This document shows, piece by piece, positions 1 to 5,424 of a stretch of DNA of 5,514 nucleotides. Position 1 is the stretch's first letter; every line of letters starts with the position of its first letter. Origin of the DNA: an uncultured Bacilli bacterium. GTDB taxonomy: Bacteria; Bacillota_I; Bacilli_A; RF39; UBA660. The stretch covers positions 1 through 5,514 of the forward strand of contig CANQVY010000086.1 in assembly GCA_947627405.1 (NCBI GenBank). The letters are read 5' to 3'. The translations under genes and the position numbers were made by a program. The notes beneath the pieces were generated by a model. It had not been told where the DNA came from, made no database searches, and was given only the letters and a program-made list of their open reading frames with translations.

Positions 1-1
1 A

Positions 2-418
2 TTCACCATTAGATACAGCAAGGGGCTTCTTTAGATCATTCTCAGTGGTTTCTGTTAAAGATACTATCCCGATATTTTTTAAGCTGCTAGCAGAAGGATA
101 GGTTTTTTTTATGCTATAATAAGTATAATATCCACTCAAACCATCCTTAGTTTGAATATAGAGATTAGGTACCATTTCTATTTCTGAATATTTAACTCCG
201 TTTTCCCAATTATTATTATCATTTTGTACAGCTAAATAGTATAAATAATAATTTTTTGAATTAGAACCATTAGCATTGTAATAAAGTCTTAAAGTACCTC
301 CACGTTGTATTTGATAATCACATATCAAATACGAAGTGCTTGCTTTTGGATGAGGCATAAATAAAACGATTGAAATCAATGTAAATAATACATATTTTAA
401 TATATTTTTTGTTTTCAT
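2..418 (-). CDS. Secreted protein of unknown family, N-terminal 139 residues (partial)
   Basis: The reading frame opens at an ATG (416-418) and runs without a stop to the left edge, giving 139 residues; the C-terminus lies outside the window. Residues 1-27 look like a signal peptide: basic start (MKTKNILK), hydrophobic core about residues 9-21 and a likely signal peptidase I site near PKA-S. There is no lipobox. The visible mature part is rich in Tyr, Asn, Ser and Thr, with a single Cys (C33), and no catalytic motif is recognisable. A purine-rich ribosome binding site (GAAAGAGAG) precedes the ATG. It lies just after the terminator of the T4SS-pilin-like gene and points the same way, so it may be a surface component linked to the pilus-like cluster; that link rests only on neighbourhood. 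The gene call is good; function is unknown. Confidence 0.75.
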   Translation of the reverse strand, partial: MKTKNILKYVLFTLISIVLFMPHPKASTSYLICDYQIQRGGTLRLYYNANGSNSKNYYLYYLAVQNDNNNWENGVKYSEIEMVPNLYIQTKDGLSGYYTYYSIKKTYPSASSLKNIGIVSLTETTENDLKKPLAVSNGE

Positions 419-441
419 AAATCTATTTCTCTCTTTCAAGT

Positions 442-461
442 ATAATACCAGTATAAGTATA
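442..461 (-). promoter_or_regulatory. Candidate promoter region for the secreted-protein gene
   Basis: Several overlapping -10-like hexamers occur here on the minus strand: two tandem TATACT (456-461 and 450-455) and TATTAT (442-447) preceded by TGG, an extended -10 arrangement. No convincing -35 box stands at 16-18 nt. The TATTAT option would leave a leader of only about 16 nt, so an upstream TATACT is equally possible. The location, just after the terminator of the preceding gene and before the ATG at 418, favours a promoter. Confidence 0.35.
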
Positions 462-474
462 ACATATATTAAAT

Positions 475-502
475 AAAAAAAAAATAGTAAAAACTATTTT
501 TT
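475..502 (-). terminator. AT-rich intrinsic terminator after the T4SS-pilin-like gene
   Basis: On the minus strand, AAAAAATAGT and ACTATTTTTT (493-502 and 479-488) form a 10-bp stem with a four-base loop. The 3' arm merges into an uninterrupted U-run made by the A-tract at 475-484. The stem contains only one G-C pair, so it is weaker than textbook terminators, but its position at the stop codon (501-503) and the U-run support it. Confidence 0.65.
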
Positions 503-884
503 AATTGCCTGTTGCATCATCGGTATTGTTATTTCCACCATCACTAGCTTTATTCCAACAAGTTATCCATGATGAACTATCACTGTTCTTATCACCAGCC
601 GCAGATAAAACATTCATAATCAATTTGACAATTGTTACTACAAAGAACACAGCCACTGCAGCAATTACTCTTTTAATAAGCTTACTAGTAGACTCTTTAA
701 TGGCTTTATCATCGCTTGATAATACCGCTTTACCCAAATCAATAGATCCCATTAAAATCAACAATATTGGTATACCGATCTGTATAACATATAAAACAGA
801 TTTAATAATCCATACTATTGGTAATAAAGTCTCATCACAAACGTCGGCTGTTGAAACTCTTTCTAAGATTTGAAATAATTCCAT
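501..884 (-). CDS. Two-helix membrane protein resembling T4SS pilins (TrbC/VirB2 or T4SS_pilin type)
   Basis: This 127-residue protein has two hydrophobic helices, about residues 22-46 and 72-94, separated by a polar Lys-rich loop (roughly 50-71). The positive-inside rule puts the loop in the cytoplasm and both ends outside. The C-terminal tail (about 98-127) is Ser/Asn/Asp/Gly-rich. C16 and C109 would both be external and could form a disulfide. Two helices with a short charged loop and small size resemble VirB2/TrbC-like pilins and the small T4SS_pilin family of Gram-positive and mycoplasma-like bacteria; this is recognised by pattern, not search. I start at ATG 884 because AGAGAGG (894-900) sits 9 nt upstream. 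The frame extends to a TTG at 944, but that TTG is part of the TTGACA -35 box and would lie upstream of the transcript. The gene has its own promoter and terminator, so it is separately expressed from the Flp/TadE-like operon. A small membrane protein of other function is possible. Confidence 0.6.
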   Translation of the reverse strand: MELFQILERVSTADVCDETLLPIVWIIKSVLYVIQIGIPILLILMGSIDLGKAVLSSDDKAIKESTSKLIKRVIAAVAVFFVVTIVKLIMNVLSAAGDKNSDSSSWITCWNKASDGGNNNTDDATGN

Positions 885-905
885 TCTTTTATACCTCTCT
901 TTCCT

Positions 906-944
906 ATCTATATTAATATTAATATAGATTTTAAATCTTGTCAA
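906..944 (-). promoter_or_regulatory. Strong promoter with palindromic operator over the -10 box
   Basis: The minus strand carries a perfect -35 TTGACA (939-944), a 17-nt spacer and -10 TAATAT (916-921). The predicted start is near 909, about 25 nt ahead of the ATG at 884. A perfect 24-bp palindrome (906-929; half-site ATCTATATTAAT followed by its reverse complement) covers the -10 box, part of the spacer and the probable start site. That is where a dimeric repressor would block initiation. Most of the palindrome would not be transcribed, so a DNA-level operator is more likely than an RNA hairpin. The regulator is not identifiable here. Confidence 0.7.
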
Positions 945-979
945 TTTATTTCATTAAAAATATTTATTTATGGTAAATA

Positions 980-1372
980 TTACCAATTATAATTCTTTAT
1001 ATTGATTTGTTTTGCCTGTTCATAATTTCTAGGTTTTTGTATTAAATTTATTATTTCGTTTGGTCTTAATGTAAAATTGTATATTCCCATATTTATTAAA
1101 TTTGAAATATAATATTGGGAAGTTGTAATTGGCTCATTGGATAATAATATAATTAGATTGCTTGGTAAAATGTTGATTGCCATTTCTCGAATACTTTTAA
1201 GATCTTTATAATCTTTAATAGCTGTTAAATCAATAATAATCTTATTATAATTTAATTTGGATAATGTAGAAATAATATCTTTTACATCATATTCTCCTAC
1301 AATTTCCTTTACTACATTATAATCATATCGTATTAAATACTGTCTATATTGATTTGAAATTAATATATTCAT
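980..1372 (-). CDS. Stand-alone pseudo-receiver domain protein, TadZ/CpaE N-terminal-like
   Basis: This 130-residue soluble protein has an alternating beta/alpha pattern: strand MNILIS (1-6), a charged helical stretch with EYDVKDIISTLSKL (about 27-40), strand KIIIDLTAI (44-52), strand LIILLS (73-78) and the segment NMGIYNFT (94-101) before a final helix. This resembles the atypical receiver domain at the N-terminus of TadZ/CpaE, which localises Tad/Flp pilus machinery at the pole. Here it stops where the MinD-like ATPase half would begin, so no P-loop is present. A phosphoryl-acceptor Asp set is not evident, as in other atypical receivers. The start is ATG 1370-1372, which overlaps the stop of the TadE-like gene (TAATG) and has GGAG (1379-1382) 6 nt ahead; a TTG four codons upstream is less likely. 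It is the third gene of the pilin operon. The family call is from memory of sequence pattern and is moderate. Confidence 0.55.
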   Translation of the reverse strand: MNILISNQYRQYLIRYDYNVVKEIVGEYDVKDIISTLSKLNYNKIIIDLTAIKDYKDLKSIREMAINILPSNLIILLSNEPITTSQYYISNLINMGIYNFTLRPNEIINLIQKPRNYEQAKQINIKNYNW

Positions 1373-1382
1373 TAAATGCTCC
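1370..1382 (-). promoter_or_regulatory. Ribosome binding site and TAATG start-stop overlap
   Basis: On the minus strand, GGAG (1379-1382) is followed by a 6-nt spacer and ATG (1370-1372). The TAA of the TadE-like gene (1372-1374) shares one base with this ATG. This fixes the start of the downstream gene at 1372 and indicates translational coupling of the two products. Confidence 0.75.
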
Positions 1383-1863
1383 AACCATCATTGCTAATCA
1401 CTTTCATTGTCGTTGTATCTCCAATAATATTTAATCCTCCATTTTCTTGATTTGTTTGAAGTCCTTGAAGTATATTTGCCATAATTGGGACATTCACATA
1501 GATAAAAGTGACAACTGTATAATAACCAACTTTACAATTGGAATTATTTGTACCACAATATTTTGCTTTGATTGCATCATTATTTTTTACTTCATTAAAT
1601 TTAATGCATATTCCACTTTTACATTTCCATTCAGAACCAGAGATTTTCCAATCTATTCCATAACCAACCGAACTTCTTTTACTCTCTATTTTATTTGCTA
1701 CATCACTTGTTAATCCTTGCCCATCTTCTAGATAATCAAGAACCGCATCTTTCAATCGAAATGCCTTTGCATAATTAACTGAAAAAGCTAATATACAAGT
1801 TATAATAACTAAAAATATTAGAATTAATTGTAAAGTCCAAGCTCCACCTATTGCATCTCTCAT
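1372..1863 (-). CDS. TadE-like pseudopilin
   Basis: This 163-residue protein begins MRDAIGGAWTLQ and continues with one hydrophobic helix (about residues 8-30), then an amphipathic helix (about 31-48) and an extracellular domain of about 110 residues. A short polar leader ending in Gly, an N-terminal helix and a periplasmic or surface domain is the layout of TadE/TadF pseudopilins of Tad (type IVc) pili. If cut after G7, position +5 is Gln (Q12) instead of the usual Glu. The domain has four cysteines (C81, C86, C103, C110), enough for two disulfides. The ATG (1861-1863) is preceded by GGGTG (1871-1875), 7 nt upstream. It lies 26 nt after the Flp-like gene and overlaps the TadZ-like gene by one base, which supports a pilus role. 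A type IV pilin-like protein of another system is the alternative. Confidence 0.6.
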   Translation of the reverse strand: MRDAIGGAWTLQLILIFLVIITCILAFSVNYAKAFRLKDAVLDYLEDGQGLTSDVANKIESKRSSVGYGIDWKISGSEWKCKSGICIKFNEVKNNDAIKAKYCGTNNSNCKVGYYTVVTFIYVNVPIMANILQGLQTNQENGGLNIIGDTTTMKVISNDGWSI

Positions 1864-1889
1864 TATTTATCACCCGATTTATATAATAG

Positions 1890-2063
1890 TTAGCATCCAG
1901 CTGGTTTTGGTACTTGATTACAATCAAGTGTTGTTGCACTATTAAATTGAGATTGGATTTTATTTTGAATTGTTGGCCACATAAAATATAATAGACCTAA
2001 AATTAAAGCTACTGCAATAATTGTAATTACTGTCATACTTAATTCACCTGACGCTTCCTTCAT
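1890..2063 (-). CDS. Small Flp-like pilin (57 residues)
   Basis: The frame opens at ATG 2061-2063 and stops at TAA 1890-1892, giving 57 residues starting MKEASGELSMTVITII. A short polar leader is followed by one hydrophobic helix (about residues 10-29) and a short hydrophilic tail with Gln/Asn and two cysteines, C48 and the C-terminal residue C57. Size and layout fit Flp pilins, the major subunits of Tad pili, which are about 50-70 residues long. The Gly-Glu pair (G6-E7) recalls a prepilin cleavage site, but Glu follows Gly directly rather than standing at +5. GAGGAG (2075-2080) sits 11 nt ahead of the ATG; an internal ATG (residue 10) lacks a comparable site. It is the first gene after the promoter at 2103-2131, with the TadE-like gene next. 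The coding call is firm; Flp identity is inferred from layout and neighbours. Confidence 0.65.
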   Translation of the reverse strand: MKEASGELSMTVITIIAVALILGLLYFMWPTIQNKIQSQFNSATTLDCNQVPKPAGC

Positions 2064-2102
2064 TTATACATACACTCCTCTCTATTTTATATATACATTA
2101 TT

Positions 2103-2131
2103 ATTATAACAAAAAATAATATTATTAACAA
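2103..2131 (-). promoter_or_regulatory. Promoter of the pilin operon
   Basis: The minus strand reads -35 TTGTTA (2126-2131), a 17-nt spacer and a consensus -10 TATAAT (2103-2108). The start site would be near 2096, about 33 nt before the ATG at 2063, leaving room for the GAGGAG ribosome binding site. The -35 box lies across the loop of the terminator hairpin of the preceding gene. Confidence 0.75.
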
Positions 2132-2140
2132 TATTATTTT
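2111..2140 (-). terminator. Intrinsic terminator of the pepD operon
   Basis: On the minus strand an 11-bp perfect A/T stem (2130-2140 with 2113-2123) with a six-base loop is followed by a U-run (2111-2116). The 5' arm contains the stop codon of the membrane-protein gene (2134-2136). It has no G-C pair in the stem, so its strength is uncertain, but the position is right. Confidence 0.55.
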
Positions 2141-2982
2141 CCTTTATTTACAGTTTGTTTACTTATATAATTGATTACTAAATATACAAATAATAGAAAG
2201 ATGTCCATAATTGCCAAAATTTTCCATATTTTATTGATTTGTATAGAAAAATTATTTAGGAAAATCTGCAACATATTACCAAATTTTTCCAAATTAAGAA
2301 TTATATTGGCTAGAATATATTTATAGGATAAATCAAAAAGAATCATTATAAAAATTAAACACCCTATAATTCCTATAATTTTTTTTACTATTCTTAATTT
2401 ATCAGGAGCAATTATAAAAGTAAGAATCATTAATAGTATTAACACAATTAATAAAATTTTTACATCAAAATTATTTATGGCTTTTACCAATTTTAGTTCC
2501 TCATATTCTTCAAATGTCTCATCCATATAACTTATTACTTCACGATTGACTTGATTTATTATTTCTTCTAATTTTACTCTTTGTGCTTTTGTTAAAATTT
2601 TAGAAATTTCTCCAACTTCCTCATAAGTATTATCAATGACCATCTTTTCATTATTTAAATAATTATAAATAATATCTGTTAATAAAGCATCTGATAAACT
2701 TTCAATATAATTGTTTACAACATCATTATCTATAATTTTTTCATCAACCCCAATCAAATTCATGCTTTTTGAAATATAATCATGAATTGTAACCAAAGAG
2801 TCTCCTGTTTTTTTATCTGAATAATGGATGATCAAAGTTGAAGTATCTATTTGATCTAATAAAGAAGCTACCATATCTTTTGTTAAAGATTTTTGAAATG
2901 AGTAAATTGCAATTGTAAAAATAGATACTATCGTTATAAGAAATAGAAGTAATCCTGTAAACATTTTTCTTATTTTATTCAT
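2134..2982 (-). CDS. Four-helix membrane protein of unknown function
   Basis: The product has 282 residues. A basic N-terminus leads to helix 1 (about 8-28), then a long charged domain (about 29-172) that is mostly helical and rich in Glu, Asp, Ile and Lys, with possible coiled-coil character around 120-165. Three more helices follow (about 173-193, 201-217 and 254-272) and a short basic end. By the positive-inside rule the N-terminus and the 194-200 loop are inside, which places the 29-172 domain outside. I see no catalytic motif and do not recognise a family. The ATG (2980-2982) follows the pepD stop after one base, and its ribosome binding site (GGAGGA) lies in the last pepD codons, so translation is coupled. 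That suggests a membrane role tied to peptide uptake, sensing or turnover, but this is inference from position alone. Confidence 0.8.
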   Translation of the reverse strand: MNKIRKMFTGLLLFLITIVSIFTIAIYSFQKSLTKDMVASLLDQIDTSTLIIHYSDKKTGDSLVTIHDYISKSMNLIGVDEKIIDNDVVNNYIESLSDALLTDIIYNYLNNEKMVIDNTYEEVGEISKILTKAQRVKLEEIINQVNREVISYMDETFEEYEELKLVKAINNFDVKILLIVLILLMILTFIIAPDKLRIVKKIIGIIGCLIFIMILFDLSYKYILANIILNLEKFGNMLQIFLNNFSIQINKIWKILAIMDIFLLFVYLVINYISKQTVNKGK

Positions 2983-2983
2983 T

Positions 2984-4384
2984 TTACCATTCCTCCAATA
3001 ATTTGATTAATGTATATAAAATTTCTTGACAGGAAATTATTTCCAATTTTTCTTCTGTAGTATGTGCGTTTTTTATATTCGGACCAATTGATATCATATC
3101 CATGTCTTTTTTCTTTTGCTTTACTATGCAACACTCCAATCCGGCATGAATTCGTTTGGCTTTGATCTTTTTGTTTGTTATGTTTTTATATAGATTGATA
3201 TATTTTTCCAAAAGTAAAGAAATTTTATTAGAAGACCATACAGGATAAGAATCTGAATATACATATTTGTAATTATAGGTATCTGCTATCCTTTCATTTT
3301 GTCTAATTATGTTATTTAAATCTTTTTCATCGCCACTTCTTAATAACGTCATGATTTCATTCTTATTTTTGGAAATATTTACCATTCCTATATTCGCACT
3401 TGTACACAAAGTACCATCATCAAATCTAGTAATTACATTTTGTCGACAATGAATCAAAAAATTTATAATATGTTTTGAAGTGGTTTCATCATAGGAATCT
3501 GAATTTTTTACAATGCTAACGTTTATTTTTAGATTTTGATCTTTTTGATTCAAGACCAATTGTTTTTTAAATTCTTGAATCTTATTTTCTATATTTTCGA
3601 TATTGCTATGAACAATACATTCTGTATAATTACTAATGGCATTATCTTTTTTCCCTCCTATAAATTCTGAAATAAATATTTTTTCTTCCTTTTGTAAAAA
3701 TTGTAACAATTCTGCTGTTAATAAATTTGAATTGTACAATCCTTTATCAATTTCAACTCCAGAATGTCCTCCAGCAAGATTAGATATCTCTATTTTATAT
3801 GTAGGCAAAAAATTATTTATCCTTTCTTGATTTGTTTGATAAAATTTTGTTTTGATGCCACCAGCACTTCCAATAATTACTTCATTTTCTGTTTCGTTAT
3901 CTAAATTGATAAAGTATTTTCCCTTTAATAAATTAAAATCAAAATTTTTAATTCCACTCATACCCTCTTCCTCATCAGTTGTAAATAAACATTCTAAATT
4001 TGGATGATTTATGTCACTTTCCAATATAACAAGCATATAAGCGATAGCTACTCCATTGTCTGCACCTAAAGTCGTTTTATTTGCAGTAATGAATTTTTTT
4101 CCTATTAAAAGGTCTATTCCTTTTGTTTGAAAATCATGATTCGAAGTTGTATCCTTAATGCAGACCATATCTAAATGGCCTTGTAAAATAATTGTATCTT
4201 GTTTATTTCCAGTAGCAGCCTTTTTTATCAATACATTATTATATTCATCTTGAAAAAATTCTAAATTATGCTCTTGTGCAAAATGAACAATATAATTGGA
4301 TATTAATTTTTCTTCTCCAGAATTTCTAGGAATCTTTGATATTTCATTAAAATAAAATAAAAATCTTTCATAAAATTGATTCAT
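2984..4384 (-). CDS. pepD: Aminoacyl-histidine dipeptidase (Xaa-His dipeptidase, peptidase family M20C)
   Basis: PepD is a cytosolic two-zinc dipeptidase that cleaves Xaa-His and a range of other unblocked dipeptides, the last step of peptide use. The 466 residues are close to the usual 480 or so. Metal and catalytic motifs appear in family order: QGHLDMV (H70 ligand, D72), LGADNGVA (D109 bridging ligand), TTDEEEGMSG (E138 general base, E139 ligand), NLDNE (D162 ligand), AGGHSG (H207, substrate contact), HAGLECC (H413, E416) and the last ligand H441 in KNAHTTEE. The lid/dimerisation domain lies about 180-400, inside the split catalytic domain. All expected residues are present, so it should be active. 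ATG 4382-4384 has AAGGAG 7 nt upstream and an extended -10 promoter. It is first in a two-gene operon with the membrane protein, whose ATG follows after one base. Confidence 0.95.
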   Translation of the reverse strand: MNQFYERFLFYFNEISKIPRNSGEEKLISNYIVHFAQEHNLEFFQDEYNNVLIKKAATGNKQDTIILQGHLDMVCIKDTTSNHDFQTKGIDLLIGKKFITANKTTLGADNGVAIAYMLVILESDINHPNLECLFTTDEEEGMSGIKNFDFNLLKGKYFINLDNETENEVIIGSAGGIKTKFYQTNQERINNFLPTYKIEISNLAGGHSGVEIDKGLYNSNLLTAELLQFLQKEEKIFISEFIGGKKDNAISNYTECIVHSNIENIENKIQEFKKQLVLNQKDQNLKINVSIVKNSDSYDETTSKHIINFLIHCRQNVITRFDDGTLCTSANIGMVNISKNKNEIMTLLRSGDEKDLNNIIRQNERIADTYNYKYVYSDSYPVWSSNKISLLLEKYINLYKNITNKKIKAKRIHAGLECCIVKQKKKDMDMISIGPNIKNAHTTEEKLEIISCQEILYTLIKLLEEW

Positions 4385-4420
4385 TTTTTTCTCCTTATTT
4401 TTTTATTTGTTTCTATTTTA

Positions 4421-4429
4421 ATTATAGCA
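4421..4429 (-). promoter_or_regulatory. Extended -10 promoter for pepD
   Basis: The minus strand reads TGC-TATAAT, a consensus -10 (4421-4426) with the TG extension (4428-4429). At the -35 distance there is only an A/T-rich stretch (TTATAT, 4444-4449), as is common with extended -10 promoters. The start would be near 4414, giving a leader of about 30 nt. Confidence 0.65.
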
Positions 4430-4440
4430 CGTATTTATTT

Positions 4441-4460
4441 TTTATATAAATTTATATAAA
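4441..4460 (+). repeat. Tandem pair of 10-bp palindromes in the divergent intergenic region
   Basis: TTTATATAAA occurs twice back to back, and each copy is its own reverse complement. The pair sits at the -35 position of the pepD promoter and about 80 nt before the nuclease start codon. It could be an operator or DNA-bending site affecting both genes, or simply low-complexity sequence in an AT-rich region. No convincing promoter for the nuclease gene was found between here and its ribosome binding site. Confidence 0.4.
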
Positions 4461-4528
4461 AGTTAAGGAAAAAAATTTATATTAGACAATAATATGTTTG
4501 TAAAGCAAATTTAAAATAATTTATCAAA

Positions 4529-4535
4529 AAGGAGG
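4529..4535 (+). promoter_or_regulatory. Consensus ribosome binding site of the MvaI-like gene
   Basis: AAGGAGG stands 6 nt before ATG 4542-4544, a full match to the Bacillota consensus. It fixes the start of the nuclease gene and predicts efficient translation. Confidence 0.85.
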
Positions 4536-4541
4536 AATTTT

Positions 4542-5282
4542 ATGGATGAAAATATAAAATTATTAAAACAAAAATTTGAAGAAATACATAGTTTAGGCTG
4601 GATTAAAGGATACAGCCACGGAAAATGTTCCATAGGAGCAACATTTGAAAATCTAATTGGAAAACCTTGTGAAAATTTTGAGATTCCGGATTTTAATGGA
4701 ATTGAAATAAAAGTGAAGGGACAATCTAATGAGCATAATTTATGTTTATTTAATTGTGCTCCTGATAGTTACTTAATGGAAGTCAAAAGATTAAAAAATG
4801 AATATGGCTATCCAGATAAAGATTATCCAGAATTTAAGGTCTTTAATGTTGGTGCAAACGCCAAATATAAAACAAAAATACCTAGTGGATATCAATTAAA
4901 GTTATATGTAAATTATAAATTAAATATTATTGAATTAATTGTATATGATAAACATAATAATTTAATCGATGATAAAACATCATGGTCGTTTGAACTTTTA
5001 AAAGAAAAACTGGAGAGAAAACTTTCCTATCTGGCATTTGTAGATGCAGATAGTTTTCTATCTAAGGGGACAAAATATTTTTACTATCAAAACATTACAT
5101 TTTATAAATTAAAAAATTTTAATACCTTTTTAAAACTAGTGGAAAAAGGTAAGATTAGTATCGTATTTAAAGTAGGGCTTAGAAAAAGCGGCGAAAATTT
5201 TGGAAATAGTTATGATCATGGCACAGCATTTGTGATAAATAAATATAATTTGCCTTATTTATTTTATAAAATTAATTCATAA
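4542..5282 (+). CDS. MvaI/BcnI-family restriction endonuclease-like protein
   Basis: The 246-residue protein carries the core motif of MvaI/BcnI endonucleases near its N-terminus: GATFENLIG (32-40) then PDFNGIEIKVK (49-59). It supplies E36, D50, E55 and K57, a complete PD-(D/E)XK metal site in the usual MvaI spacing. Family members are monomeric enzymes of similar length that nick one strand at a time within CC(W/S)GG-type sites; they share a fold with MutH. Specificity cannot be read from the sequence here. The C-terminal part (about 160-246), with KVGLRKSG and YDHGTAF, resembles the family's target-recognition region. The gene is alone on the plus strand between pepD and a tRNA, and no cognate methyltransferase is visible. 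It may be a restriction enzyme with its partner elsewhere, a leftover of a system, or a repair-type nickase. Composition matches its neighbours. Confidence 0.8.
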   Translation: MDENIKLLKQKFEEIHSLGWIKGYSHGKCSIGATFENLIGKPCENFEIPDFNGIEIKVKGQSNEHNLCLFNCAPDSYLMEVKRLKNEYGYPDKDYPEFKVFNVGANAKYKTKIPSGYQLKLYVNYKLNIIELIVYDKHNNLIDDKTSWSFELLKEKLERKLSYLAFVDADSFLSKGTKYFYYQNITFYKLKNFNTFLKLVEKGKISIVFKVGLRKSGENFGNSYDHGTAFVINKYNLPYLFYKINS

Positions 5283-5386
5283 TAACTTCGGTAGCTCGTT
5301 GGGCTAATTACTAAATCACTTTCGATACTGCCCGTTTACACCAAAAGGTTATGATAGAATGGAATATTAGAGCACATGGTTTGGGA
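5283..5386 (+). other. Intergenic spacer ending in an inverted tRNA-Pro fragment
   Basis: This spacer between the convergent nuclease and tRNA genes encodes nothing I can support, and no terminator for the nuclease gene is evident in its first 80 bases. Its final 19 nt (5368-5386, TAGAGCACATGGTTTGGGA) repeat exactly, on the opposite strand, the D-stem 3' arm to anticodon loop of the tRNA-Pro gene (5463-5481). The bases before the fragment do not continue the tRNA sequence. Confidence 0.85.
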
Positions 5387-5388
5387 AC

Positions 5389-5415
5389 AAAAAAACTACT
5401 CGTATGTGAGTAGTT
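5389..5415 (-). terminator. Intrinsic terminator of tRNA-Pro
   Basis: On the minus strand, AACTACTC (5408-5415) pairs with GAGTAGTT (5394-5401) around a six-base loop, followed by seven U from the A-tract at 5389-5395. It begins 9 nt after the tRNA CCA end. In the plus direction the hairpin is followed by only three T, so it is at best a weak terminator for the nuclease gene. Confidence 0.88.
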
Positions 5416-5424
5416 ACTTTCTAA

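Noticed and set aside
505..873. 122-aa plus-strand open frame
   Set aside because: It is antisense to the T4SS-pilin-like gene and has no ribosome binding site; the minus-strand frame has promoter, ribosome binding site and terminator.
885..944. N-terminal extension of the T4SS-pilin-like protein to a TTG at 944
   Set aside because: The TTG is part of the TTGACA -35 box, the extension would lie in untranscribed promoter DNA, and a good ribosome binding site with ATG exists at 884.
971..985. Hairpin TGGTAA/TTACCA at the stop of the TadZ-like gene as a terminator
   Set aside because: The stem is only 6 bp with a 3-nt loop, and the nearest U-run begins several bases later; too weak to call.
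1447..1713. 88-aa plus-strand open frame
   Set aside because: Antisense shadow of the TadE-like gene with an implausible Ile/Cys/Phe-rich composition.
3636..3830. 64-aa plus-strand open frame
   Set aside because: Antisense shadow inside the well-supported pepD gene.
5283..5345. Possible second or degraded tRNA on the plus strand (D-arm-like GGTAGCTCGTTGG and a later ACACCA)
   Set aside because: No acceptor stem, anticodon arm or T-arm can be paired; the resemblance is limited to a short motif.
5351..5413. 20-codon plus-strand frame starting ATGATAGAATGG
   Set aside because: Very short, without a convincing ribosome binding site, and composed of the inverted tRNA fragment and the terminator hairpin.
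5283..5424. T-box riboswitch, suggested by tRNA-like sequence
   Set aside because: No T-box core motif (AGGGTGGNACCGCG) and no downstream synthetase or amino-acid gene on that strand.
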